From Misgurnus anguillicaudatus (Eukaryota > Chordata > Actinopteri > Cypriniformes > Cobitidae), in contig NC_073339.2 in the NCBI RefSeq assembly GCF_027580225.2, forward strand, positions 39,112,501 to 39,176,500: a DNA stretch of 64,000 bases, given 5' to 3'. Both the position numbers and the translations under genes were made by a program. How positions within the stretch are numbered: the first letter of the stretch is position 1; every line of letters begins with the position of its first letter. The notes under the pieces were generated by a model. It was not told the origin of the DNA. It did not search any database and worked only from the letters and a program-made list of their open reading frames with translations. Of this stretch, positions 30,174-42,800 are shown piece by piece.

Positions 30174-30239
<66 letters not shown>
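30174..30239. repeat. (TC)n microsatellite, 66 bp
   Basis: An uninterrupted run of 33 TC units. It reads as GA on the slc24a2 sense strand, about 4.5 kb upstream of the coding exon. Confidence 0.98.
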
Positions 30240-30243
<4 letters not shown>

Positions 30244-31231
30244 AACCCCATCCCTTACCCATTTGTTCTGTCCTTGATAAGTTGGGCACGTACAGCACTG
30301 TAACTTACCATACCTGTTGAGTTAAAGCAACACAATTTATTTTGTAGGAGTAACCTAATTAAAAGTGGGGTTCATATTACATAATAAAAATAAGTCACCA
30401 CATGACAATTGATTTACATTGATCACAATCCAGAAATAGAATGTACAGTTTGCACGGTTGGGAAATTTTGTTGTCATCTATGATCTCATTCTCATGTGGT
30501 CATCCCTGTAGTACATTTTAGTACATTAAGCCGTAGTAAGAGCCTGGCAAGTATTATGCAATTTCCAATCGCCCCTCTTCCCACGCCATCCCTGCCTTTC
30601 GGATAAACTCTCTCATTGCCTTTTTCAGGAGCCAGAGGGGTATCAGAAGGCCTGCAGGCTCTCGTGAAAGGACCTTCACGAGGTCCCAAAGCATTGCTGG
30701 TCCATCTCCCCTTTGTTAGACCTAAAGCTAAGGCCATAGACAGAAGCCATGCTTAATGCATCTTTGTGAGGAGCAGATTAGGCCTGTAAGGCCAAAGCTT
30801 CTGCTAGGCTTTAAATAGCATATGAACGCACCATGCTGGATGCAGTTGAACCTGACCCTGCCCTACATAGAGGACATTTCAGCTTAACTATTGACTAATT
30901 CCACCTCCAATCAAGCACACAATCTTCCAGGAAATGGGCCCAGAAGTCTGGTCACTGCCGTTCTGTGGAAAATCACGTAAAGTGTGAGAACACCTCTGAC
31001 CCGAGGCCGTCTCTGTTCTGAGCGGTAACAGGTTCTCCAGCGGTTCTTGACGTTTTGGCAGTGAAGGGAAACCCATTAAGCTTGACTGGTATGCTGTAAT
31101 GCGATCTAATGTGTTTTTTATTCTGAACACACACTTACATGCTGATGAATTATGGAAAGGCTGCACGTACTGAACCTATTCATCTGTGAAAGTATAATCA
31201 TTATATTTACATTTATGCATCAGGCAGGCAA

Positions 31232-31386
31232 CTCTAAAAAGTGCTGGGTTGTTTTTAACCCAGGGCTGGGTCAATTTTGGACAGAACACACCGCTGGGTT
31301 AAAAATGACCCAATGCTGGGTTATTTTAACCCAATTGATGGGTTTTTGTAACTCAACAATGGGTTAAAACAACCCAGCACTTTTTA
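31232..31386. repeat. AACCCAGC-type MITE
   Basis: It starts AAAAAGTGCTGGGTTGTTTT and ends AAAACAACCCAGCACTTTTT, an almost perfect inverted pair, with CCCAATGCTGGGTTA words inside. Confidence 0.8.
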
Positions 31387-32159
31387 AAAAGTGCATTTGA
31401 TCTGAGGTACCTTTTATTGTACACTGAAAAAAAATTAAACAATTCAATTTACTCTTTTTTTTTTAAGGTAAGTGGTTGCAATTAATTTATTTAAGCTAAA
31501 CAAGGTTTTTTAATTTTTTCAAATTTTTTTAAATGTAGCTTAAATAAATTGATTGCAACCCTATACCTTTAAAAAAATTGAGTAAATTGAATGAATAATT
31601 TTTTTGTATCATTATTACATGCACACTTTATTGTTTACCGATATATCGGCAACAAATTTTCCCATTGTTGGACATCGTCCGATGACTGCCGATAATCAGT
31701 TAAGGTGATTTAGACATCAAGGTTTCATGTCCAGTAAGGGCTCAAGTCGAACAGACCCCTGAAATGTATTTAAGATGCATGCATGTGTACTGTATGTATA
31801 TTACAGCCACATGTATCATTATATTTTACATGCACACTTTAATGTTTTTTCAGTGGCACATTCCCTGGGTTCAGAACCGATATATCGGCCTATAATTGGT
31901 ATTGGCAGCAAATTTCCCATTATTGGACATCATCCAATGACCGGCGATGATCTGGGCATATATGATAATTTTCATTTTTTGAATTGGATGACAATGACAA
32001 CAGAATTGCAGTTCGTACGCTCTGCATTTCTTGGATTTCTTGACATAATATTATTAAACAAGAAGTAAAAAGCAAAATATTGATATCTATATCAATAGAT
32101 GTCATTAAATATCAGTATATGCACAGAAATGTTGTTAAATGTATCGGTGCATCCCTCAC

Positions 32160-32362
32160 TCTCAAAATTTTGGGGTTATTTTTAACCCATGCTGGGTAAA
32201 TATTGGACAGAACACAGGCTGGGTTAAAAATGTTGTTGTTATGCAACTATAATAACCCAGCAGTTAGGTTAAAACAACCCATTGGGTCAATTTTAACCCA
32301 GCAGTGTGTTCTATCCAATATTTACCCAGCATTGGTTAAAAATAACCCAGACATTTTTAGAG
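32160..32362. repeat. AACCCAGC-type MITE
   Basis: Same family: TTTTTAACCCATGCTGGGTA near the left and GGTTAAAAATAACCCAGACA at the right, with inverted internal words. It lies at the right of an older repeat containing CGATATATCGG words. Confidence 0.7.
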
Positions 32363-34545
32363 TGCTAGTTAAACTATAAACTACAGGAACACTATTACAA
32401 TAACTTTATATGGTATTATTGATTTCCATATAGAAAACAAATTTGCTTTGGCAGGCAAGATTATCCACAAAAGTTTTTCTGCTGGCTTTTACTGGTCTAC
32501 CCACCAATATACCCAAAACACAACATACCGTAAAATGGTGACCACCAGCAATGTTGGCCTTTTTAAAAGGTGAATGGTGAAACTATGAAGGGTTAAAACA
32601 CAGTGACCGCTTCTAACGCTGTGCTTTTGCCCCTTGAGAGAGGGAGTAAGAGGGCAGTTTTAGTGCGATACGGAGTTCAGGAGATGAGTTTTAATCCTAT
32701 TTTAATCGTGGTGGGATTAAGAAGAAACAGCCGATCCTAATCTGCTCAGATTACCCACGCTGCCTCCAAAAGTAAGATGGGAGGTTATTTAAGCAAGTGC
32801 ACTTAAGGTGATTTAGACATCACGGTTTCATGTCCAGTAAGGACTCAAGTCGAACACACCGCTGAAATTTATTTATGATACATGCATGTGTACTGTATGT
32901 ATATTACAGCCACATGTATCATTAAATTTTTCATGCACACTTAAATGTATGTTGAAGGGCTTAATAGTTTTAGCTCTTAAAAAAACATTCGGAAAGTACA
33001 GCTTTTTTCTTTTACATCTAGAGATCAATGTAGACAATGAATAACCAACAATCTGTTTAGGCCATAAAGACTTTGGCAAATATTCTGTAAGCAGGTTTCA
33101 CATACAGAAATCACTAGTGAGTAGCTTTTAAACAAAGTGTTGATTGCTAATCTCTGAAAGCTTTTGAACAAAATTATAATGAAGGATTAATATAAATATT
33201 TCTTAATTTTTTTAAATAAATACTATGTGGAGTAACTTTTATAAAAAATAAATCTGTCAGATCCTCTTGCGCCATCTAGTGTCCAAACTTAAAATTGTAT
33301 GAGGTCTTTATTTTATACTTTAAACACTTTTAATACTTTAATTGTGAAGTACTTTATACTGTATAGAAAGTCAAACTGTAGACACAACTAGATATATTTT
33401 TATGTTTCCAATATCATCATCCTGGGACAAATATGTAAATTGTTTCAGCATGTAAATACGGTGTAAAACAAGAACATGGGAAAACAAGTTCTCTTATATA
33501 AAATAAAACGTTTTGTCAATGTAACATACAGAGCCCGATAAAAATTTGCTTAGTAAGTACAGTGATGTATTATTTACATCATTTTTTTTCTTGAAATGTC
33601 AATAAGAGATGTAGGGTTTCCCGGACAGGCCAGATTTAAATGCATGTATATGAGCTGCCTTAATTTAAAAGCATATTGCAATGATGCATCTTAACATATA
33701 TCAGTGCCATTGTTTTGTCTCAAGATGCACATGAGTATTGTTTTTTGTAAGGTATGTTTGGAAAAAAGTCCTATAATTAAGGCCTGCATCATTTAAAAAA
33801 ATAATTCAAGCCACAACAATTTTCTAGTTTTTAATCTTAAAAATTTTATTTTACAACATAACTTATTAATACTATTACACATGTAGTTTTTATGAAAAAA
33901 AAAACAGGGCATTTTCCTTATAAACAAATTTAGTAATGTTATGTTGCTGTAATGGACACCAATCAAAAGCCTATACCAAAATGTTAGATCATGCTAGAGA
34001 TCTATTTCAAACCATTGGATCAAGTCAAAAATAGGATTGATTTAGACATCTGAATTACTTAACTTTCCTGTTCTCCATTCTTTTGAATGGTTGCTGCGCA
34101 CCACTTCACACAGTCTTCAAAATTCACAGAAAACAAATACATTTTAATCTAAGAAGGTTACACACATGTGGAAAGTGTTATGTACTGTATAAAATGCATT
34201 ATTACAACCACATGGATTCATCAGATAATCTAACAAACCCTGTTTTTTTTTTACAAAAGTCACAAAACCACTAACAGGCGGCAAAGATTCGTTTTCAAAG
34301 CACAACATTCTTGTCATATTTCTGGTCATGATTCAAATCCCATCTTGATTTCTGAAATAAATTAAGCTTGGATTTTTTTAGTTTATATGTTACAAGTGCA
34401 TGTGTGGTTAATATTTCACCCCAAAAATCTAAACTATAAAAACTATACTAGTCACAACATTTAAAGTGGATCAAAAAAGTTTTGTCAAAGTTATCCCAAG
34501 ACAAGAATGGGTATTAGGGATTGGCTTTATGTAAACTTTTATTAA

Positions 34546-34919
34546 AGGTGCAGTGTGTAATTTTTAGAAGGATCTCTTAAAAGAAATGCAAAATAATATA
34601 CAAAACTATATTATCAGTGGTGTATAAAGACCTTTTAAAATGAACCGTTATGTTTTTATAACCTTAGAATGAGAAGTTTTTACATACACCGAGGGTCCCG
34701 TTACACGGAAGTCGCCATTTTGTGTCGCCATGTTTCTACAGAAGCCCTTAACGGACAAATCTTTTTACTAAGTTGTCTCCGACGATGAAATGTTTGTCCG
34801 GTGGGGATATCGTAGCTTCTTAATGCATTTAAAAAGCTAGGGTTGGGCAGTGGACTGAGCCGTTGGTTGCAATTCGCAACCTCATCACTAGATGCCACTA
34901 AAATGTACACACTGCACCT
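34546..34919. mobile_element. AGGTGCA-type TTAA MITE, complete copy
   Basis: Ends AGGTGCAGTGTGTAATTTTT and the inverse of TGTACACACTGCACCT are bounded by TTAA at 34542-34545 and 34920-34923. It is the uninterrupted reference for the heavily invaded copy at 37833-40262. It would lie in or near the tetraspanin 3' UTR. Confidence 0.85.
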
Positions 34920-35046
34920 TTAAAGGTTTTGATCAACTTCGAATGTTGACTAGTGTATTTTGTATAAAGTAAACTGGCTCAAACAGTAAAACGGGTGCTA
35001 GGCGTGTCATAACAAATTGTCTCCAATTTCTTTATGCAAAATATAT

Positions 35047-35529
35047 GCCCGGTTTCATAGACAAGGCTTAAAGGTGCAATATGGGACTTTTTAGTGGCAT
35101 CTAGTGGTAAGATTGTGAATTGCAACCAACAGCTCAGTCCGCAGCTCACACCTCCATTTCGAAACGACAATGTAGGGATGAAACGATCTCTGTAGAACAG
35201 TTTGCCAGTTTAGGGCTTCTGTAAAAACATTGCGATGACTTCCATGTAAGGAGACCCGCGGTGTATGTAGATAAAAATGGCTCATTCTAAGGTAATAAAA
35301 ACAAGAGATCCTTATAAAAGAGATCCCTATAAAAGTCCCACATTGCACCTTTAAGCTTAGTGCCAGACTAAAATAAATGTCTTAACTGAAAATAACTTGC
35401 CATGACATATTTTAAAACATGTAATTGTCATTGTATTGTCTATGGCATTTTTTATTAAAGTTACTTAAATAGTTATTTAACTAAGGCATAGTCCTTACTT
35501 AAGCGAAGCCTTGTCTGTGAAACCAGGAC
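35047..35529. repeat. TIR repeat with GGTTTCATAGACAAGGCTTA end
   Basis: CCCGGTTTCATAGACAAGGC at the left pairs with GCCTTGTCTGTGAAACC at the right. It is interrupted by the MITE at 35072-35350, immediately inside its left end. Confidence 0.75.
35072..35350. mobile_element. AGGTGCA-type TTAA MITE nested in a TIR repeat
   Basis: Ends AGGTGCAATATGGGACTTTT and the inverse of AAAAGTCCCACATTGCACCT, with TTAA at 35068-35071 and 35351-35354. It was inserted into the CTTAAG of the surrounding repeat. Confidence 0.87.
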
Positions 35530-36817
35530 CGAATGTTTTTATTTTGGGGTGAAATGAATATTCTTAAAAGCTATTCAAATACCCAATTTGTTATTTTTTT
35601 TTAATTACAGAATCGGACTATTTGAATCAAAGCATTTAATCTGGCATAATCTCAGTGCTAACTTTTTAAAAACATTCAAGTGACACATTTACACGGTGGC
35701 TATCATTTCAAAACCTAGTACAGTACTGTAAGTTAAACATAGTAATTCACAAAAATATTTTTATATAGCCGACCACGCTGAAAAAAAGTAGTGTTATTTC
35801 TCAATAAGCATGCAGTGCATTTTTTCTTAGTTTCGAAAGCGACTGTGTTTTTATAAAATCCGTTTAACAGTTAATATACACACAAAGTATGACAACGTGA
35901 ACAAAAAAAAACCCACATATAATTTATGTACATTCATGTTACGATGAGAGCCAAATACTCATGTGACCTCTAACTCCTGAACAATGTAAACAGGACACTA
36001 CTGTGTTTTCTAAAATCTACACCTACACTAAATGAAAAATATTATACCAAATTTGATACTGCCGTCAGCTATGAAAGGGTAATACTCTGTTTTAACACAT
36101 TTTACCATGTTTAAATTCAGTTCACAGAATAATACATATTTCCTCAGTTCATATCAACACAAAAAAAAGTGCACGGATTCGGTTTGGGCCTTCCAATAAC
36201 TTATAAATATTGTGTGAAAGTTTTCGTATTAGCCTATAAACAATAAAACTAATCATGACTGACAAAACCAATGCAAAACCAAGCACAGGGCATGTTCTTG
36301 CTTTCAAACCAGTTTGACTAAGTGCGTTGGAAAGGACTGAATGCAAAGTTTGCGTTTTTAAACATTTTCCTGCATAAAAAAAAATGTGATACTGATGCGT
36401 GTGTACACAGATGAACAATTAGAAAATAGTGCAGACTGTGTTCTCTTTACAATGTAGCTAGTCTTAAAAATCAATATGCTGTGTTTTATCTCAGTACGTT
36501 AATGTGGTTCGATTTCCGTGTGTGAAAAAAGCATTAGAAGTAAATCTAGAAAACAACTATACCCTTGGGCACCATTATCAAAACATTTAGATGTCGCTCT
36601 ACACAAGAGGTATGTGAATGAAATCCTTCAGTGGTTGCTAGGATACTGCGATGACAATGTTCCGACTCTGTTGCCGAGTGACTAAAGATTGATGCTCGGT
36701 CTGTGGGACCGCTCAGCTGTGTCAGGTGAACAAACTGGAGGATGAGAAAGATAGATATATTAGCAAGGTGAGATGGTTTGTGAATGTACAATATTCTCGT
36801 TGTGACATTGATGTTTC

Positions 36818-36883
36818 TCACCAACTCTCTCTGACCGCTTCAATGTCACTCAGCAGATTTTGAGCCAGACAGATCCCAAATAT
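36818..36883 (-). CDS. tspan5: tspan5-like last exon with stop (residues 249-269)
   Basis: Acceptor ctttgtag is followed by [20 protein letters not shown] and W, then TGA at 36820-36818. The length and final tryptophan agree with the family end. The 3' UTR continues to lower coordinates; its end was not placed. Confidence 0.95.
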   Translation of the reverse strand: MFGICLAQNLLSDIEAVRESW

Positions 36884-39800
36884 CTACAAAGAGAGGATGG
36901 GTTAACATCGTGGTCTCAGAGGGACGCCTGAAAAGTCCGCTCCCCTTCTCACTCTCATAATGGGAGAGGGAGGGTGTTACTGCGCCGAGTCGAAGTACTC
37001 CCAAAAGTGCTATTACGCCATAAAATATAGTTCCTCTTTTAAATCCGCTTAGAAAAGCGCTACGTTTTATTTTGTACCACCAAACTTGCTCGTATAACTA
37101 CTCGTCTTAAATAGGAAAAACGTTTATGTGTTTGGTCACTTCTAACTTTATCTCTGATTGGTATCATTGAATGAATGGGGCTAAGCTAAATGCTATCGAA
37201 GTGTCGCAGCGCGCTCCAGCGCTTACGTGCACGCACACAGATGATAGAGGGATGTATCAACAATTCTTAGTTAAGGTAATAACATATTTTAATATTGCAA
37301 ATGAGTAGACTATTCCTTTAAGGCGATTATCTTTGCACAATTTCTTTTTTTGTTTGAAATGATCCATTTATCCAAATGTAAATAGCTTATTTATTTATAT
37401 TATGTTACAAGGACATGTACAACATACAGACACACACACGGTGGTGCCTCGTTTTTTTTTTATTTTGTGAAGGACCTTATGATGCGAGAATGGTTTAATT
37501 CATTGAGATGGGATGGATTTATTCACCTGGAGAAGTGCGATTCCTATGAAGATTCCAGCAACTACGGTAAGATTCTCCTGTAGCCATTTTTCAAACTGAG
37601 GCACGCATCCTTTTGTGTGTATAAACGTATTCTGGTCACTCTCCTGTAAACCGGACACAAAAGTTAAATGCATGCAAAATATATAACAATTCTACACAAA
37701 TACATACTGTTGTTAAACAACAGCGATCACACTGATCATACTTTTGGCTGGGAGTCAAGAGGCAGACATGCATGTGACATTACGGCATAAATAATGAGAG
37801 AACTTTCATATTTGGGTAAACTATTCCTTTAAAGGTGCAATGTGGACTTTTAAAAGGATCTCTTGACAGAAATGCAATATAATATACTAGGGCTGTCAAT
37901 AGATTAAAATATTTAATCGCGATTAACCGCATGATTTCATGAGTTAACTCGCGATTAATCGCAAATTAATCGCACATTTTTATCTGTTCTAAATTTACCT
38001 AAATGTAACACTTTTTACGTTTTTAATGCTCTAATCAGCATGGATTTGGATAATATATATGCTATATGCAAATGTATGTCTACAACAGCCTGTTTACATT
38101 TTCAACAGAACCATCAGCCATAGTTTTATAAATGTTTTTGCCTTAAGAAGACCTTGTTCTTTCTCCATTTCTGTTTGTTGCTGCATCATTTGTGACCTGT
38201 GCTGGCAAATTGAGTTGGGATGAGCAAATTTTCAAAAATGTGTCATTTATATTTTAACATTCTCTATTAAAAAACTTCAAAACAATTGGAACAATTGTTG
38301 GAATCTGACAAAGCATGACAGAACTATACCTGTTAATGTAGAGCAAAAACAATATCAATATACATATATGTTTTTCTTTTATTGTTTAATTTTGACATTG
38401 AGACAGACCACTTTAAGACTGTAGGATAATGCAAGGGTTTAATATAATAACACAACAGATACTTTTCCTTAACAGTTAACCAAACATTCACTTCAGATAT
38501 AACAGGTTATAGGTCATACCTGCGTGAATTCTTGTCAAAACAGATATTTTTAAACCTGTAATTTTGTGTTAGATGTCTATATATATCGAGCCCAGTCTCC
38601 TGAAGATGCGTATAAATAGCACGAAGTGTCACGCACTCGCGCGTTTGTATGCATGCGCTTCAGACATCGCTTTTGAGCCTTGTTACTCTTAATAACTCTT
38701 TTAACATCAATCAGATCCCGAACTTTATCTCTCTTAATAATTATTTTAACATCAAGAAAGTCCTGCGGTCTATTTTCTATAATTTCTGAATGCTTTTTAA
38801 AACGAAACTAAAAAGTGAAAGAAGACGCATCTTTGCTTTATATGGATTTGGGACGGTACACCTCACAGAAAACGTGCAGATAAAGAAAACTGCACGTGCA
38901 GAAAACGTGCATTTTAGAAGTTTAATGACCATTTAGAGCATTGGATTCGCTAGACGAGAGCTTAATGTTCTTATTTTTATGAAAAGCTCCGACTCATCTA
39001 GACAGCGCCGGTCACTTGCTGCGTCTCAATTCATCCAGCTGTGGGTCAAACAGAAATTGCGTGTTGCGTTAATCGCGCGTTAATAAAATTAGTGCCGTTA
39101 AAATGAATTTGCGTTAACGCGTTATTAACGCGTTTATTTTGACAGCCCTATAATATACATAACTATATTATCAGTGGTGTATAAAGACCTTTAACTCTTT
39201 CTTGCCAATGACAAGTTTTTCCGACAAACCGTATTTCCGCTATCGATACACTAGGTGGCAGTCTTATACAACTTATAAAACCCAGAAGTATTCCCTTAGG
39301 GCAAATACTTTTCAAACTCTGTATGTTTTGAGGATCGTTCTAAATCTGATCTCTATCAAAAGTCCTTCACAAAAATTCAATTATCATAGCTTTTCTCAAA
39401 ATTACTTATTTAAAGAAGAACATTTTCTGGAAGGCATTAAACTTTTGTGAAAATCATAAAAAAATGCTGGAGCTGGCTGGCAACTTAAAAAAAAATGCTG
39501 GCGGGGAAAGAGTTAAACTGAAAATAAACTGTATTGTTTTTATTACCTTAGAATGAGCTGTTTTTAACTCTTTATATGGAAATCGCTTCTACAGTTTCTA
39601 CAGTAGCCCTAAACGGACAAACTGCACTACAGAGTGATTTCGTCCCTACGTTGTCTCAGACCATAGATATGTATAAAGGCTAGATGGCTCAAGGCGGAGT
39701 CCCTAACGGCATCACCTGGCGGCCGTCTTGCGGCGGGGCGCTCGCTCACTCGTGGCGTTGAGTTTAATGGTGCAGGTACTTTTAAATGACCATAACTTGC

Positions 39801-42800
39801 TCAATTTTCTACCGATTTTCAAACGGTTTGGGTTTTTACAAACGTTATTAACGTGGCTATAATTCTGGATGCTTTAACATCTTTCATGAATTTATTTTTT
39901 ATTTTTAGTATAGGTATGCAGTGTCATAGGTACATCTTTGACGTTTATAACAAACCAAACCGTTTGAAAATCGGTAAAAAATTAAGCAAGTTATGGTCAT
40001 TTAAAAGTACCTGCATCATTAAAACTCAATGCTACGAGTTAGCGAGCGCCCTGTCGTGGGATGGCCGCCAAAATGCGGACGTTGCACTCCATTGGCCAGC
40101 AGCGCGGACGAGCCATCTAGCCTTTATACATATCTATGGTCTCAGACAATGACATGTTTGTCCTGTGGCAGCTATTGTAGCTTCTCATCGCGTTTCGAAA
40201 TTGAGGTTGGTTGCAATTCACAATCTCACCACTAGATGTCACCAAAAACCTGTACTGTACCTTTAATTCTGTACTTTCTTTAAATAAATATTACTTTATA
40301 GTGTACTTACTGATTTTTTATCTCGAATGTCATATCCGCACTGCGTGTTGATCACGTCCTCCTGTAGACAGAAAACAAAGCATAAGTTTATTAATTACTT
40401 TAATATTCTGTGCGACCATTCTTGACAGTACAATAGAGAACTTGTGTTCTGTACGTATATGGGGCGCTTGTCTGTGGCGGATTTAAATCACTTCCTGTTT
40501 ATGTTTCCAGGTCTTTTGGAAGGAGACAATAACACTTTAAGAGGCATATTGCCTTAAGATATGTGTCTGTGCACGATCTACACATGCTGTGCCAATTTTT
40601 TAAAAATGTCCTCACAAAAAACGTCTTTGAAAACCTACTTAGGCTGAAGTGGTCTAACGCTGTGTCAGAAATTACCTACTTCCATGCTACATAGTAGGCA
40701 AAAATTAGTAGGTGAGGTGAGTAGTACGTGCAAATTCATAGTATTCGAAAAACAGCAGACAAAAAGTACCAGGATTGCGTACTACTTCTGGCAAGAAGAG
40801 TCCCCGGGAGAGTAGTCACCCAAGAAGAACGAGGAAAGGAGTCGTCATATTCAAAAATGTCGGAAAGTGGTAATGCGGTTCTATTCAAATGTAAATGCAT
40901 TGTTGCTAAGACAACAAATTTCACATGATGCATCAACATGGCGATTGTAGTACATCAACATTTCATTTATAGACCCCTTCAAGGTTTGTAAACATTGAAT
41001 GACTATCGGGTGCGTGCGCAGCATGGGGTCAAACTGTTCATACCATCCAGGCTTTATAATTTAATCTAACAGGGCTGAAAAATGATGACTTACCTCAAAT
41101 GAAGTGAGCACTACAAACACAAGCCTCTTTGATCTTTGCATTGTCCGCGTATGCACGTTAATTGCTTGCAGCAGCAGATGTTGTATTTTTTTGTTTTTGA
41201 GATTCTGCATGAATCGCGAAAACTTAACGGGAGTCCTGGTGCGATTTTCACAGCCCACGACGTAAGTAGGCATTTTTACGATACCGAATAATACGCAACT
41301 CAATCTGCTGTAATGGCTTTTCTGACCCCGACATGCGCAGTGGGAACCGCCTGTGACGTTAACCATGAAGGGGTCTATACTATCCAAATTTATGCTATGT
41401 ACCGTTTTAAAAGTCAATAAGTGGGTACCTCATTTAGTTCAGTACGTACTGTCACAGTATGCGTTTTTAGAAATCTCATAAATGTCTTGATTTATATCTA
41501 ATAATAGAAACAGGTTTGTGTGAGGATGAGGTTTGCCATCTATAAAAACCTGTGTTTGCGTTTACTCACGGCAGGGTCTTTAGTGCAACATGAAAAGGGA
41601 ACCCCACATTTCTCTCTGCTCAGATTAGTGTCCGTACAATTAAAGTAGATGTTCAGATTCCAGTCTTCAGGTCCGAATGCCCCACAGCACTCCCACTGCA
41701 CAAACACATACATAACCCAACAGCACAAATTTATCATAGAGATCCAGAAAGTCATTAAAACTCACAGAGGAAAGTAACTAGTGTGGCAAGTTTTGGGAAA
41801 CCCTGCCTTAAAGGGATAGTTCACCCAAAAATTATTACAAATGATTAAATGTTACAAACCTGTATTACTTTGTTGTGCTAAACAAAAATGAAGATATTTT
41901 GAAAAATATAAATAACCAAGCAATCTGGGGCACCATTCACTTCCATAGTATTATTATTTTTTTACTGTGGAAGTGAATGGTGCCCCAGATCTGCTTGGTT
42001 ACAAACAATCTTCAAAACATCGTCAATTCTTCAACATTTGTGTTTAGCAGGACAAAACAATGTATACAGGTGTGGACAGTGTTGGGGAAAGTTACTTTTA
42101 AAAGTAATGCATTACAATATTAAGTTGCTCCCCAATTGCGTTACTTAGTTACTTTTCGTGAAAGTAATGCTTACGTTACTTTTAAGTTACTTTTGCTTAC
42201 TTGGCTGAGGCTTGATCTCTTTCAGGCCTTGCAGGTGTTTTTTATGATCGCAAAAATGTCAAGCTCTGGCCTGCCATCTCCATTTCTGTTCCCGCTCAGA
42301 CGCATAGAATGCGTAATTCTACGTTAATATGTTTAGTTGAATTCAGTACTTTATTTTTTAATTTGAATTAATTAAACTGAAAAGTAACTCCCATTACTTT
42401 TTTTTTTAAAGTAATTGAAATATTAATATGTTCATTTATAAAGTAATGCGTTACTTTACTCGTTACTTCAGAAAAGTAATATTATTAAGTAATGCGTTAC
42501 CCCCAACACTGAGTTTGGAACAATTTGGGGGGCGAATAAATGATGACACAAATTTCCTTTTGCTGTGAACTATCACTTTAACTCATTCACCGCCATTGAC
42601 GAGTTATCTCATCATTTATGAGTTCATATTTAACTAATAAAAATGCCTTTCTGGACGAATTTCAAAGTGAAAGTGTAATACCGCTTTTATCCACCAGATG
42701 GCGCCAAAACGAATTTATCAAAAACGGATGTTAAAAAGATTTTAAGATTTATTTTAAATGCCTTTATGTTTGATAGTCATTCTGAGTCTGATCTCTAACA

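Larger units (their letters stand above)
25708..36817. other. Non-coding interval between slc24a2 and the tetraspanin
   Basis: No exon was recognised in these 11 kb. On the minus strand it should contain the slc24a2 5' exon(s) and promoter and the tetraspanin 3' UTR, but neither boundary could be placed. It holds AACCCAGC-type MITEs, the transposon nest at 27762-29314, a TC microsatellite and TTAA MITEs at 34546-34919 and 35072-35350. The remaining stretches are AT-rich and featureless. Confidence 0.7.
37833..40262. mobile_element. AGGTGCA-type TTAA MITE invaded by three other elements
   Basis: The host MITE pieces are 37833-37879, 39159-39190, 39517-39653 and 40148-40262. They align in order with the intact copy 34546-34919. 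TTAA flanks it at 37829-37832 and 40263-40266. The element lies between tetraspanin exons 6 and 7, ending 48 bp from exon 6. Confidence 0.87.
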
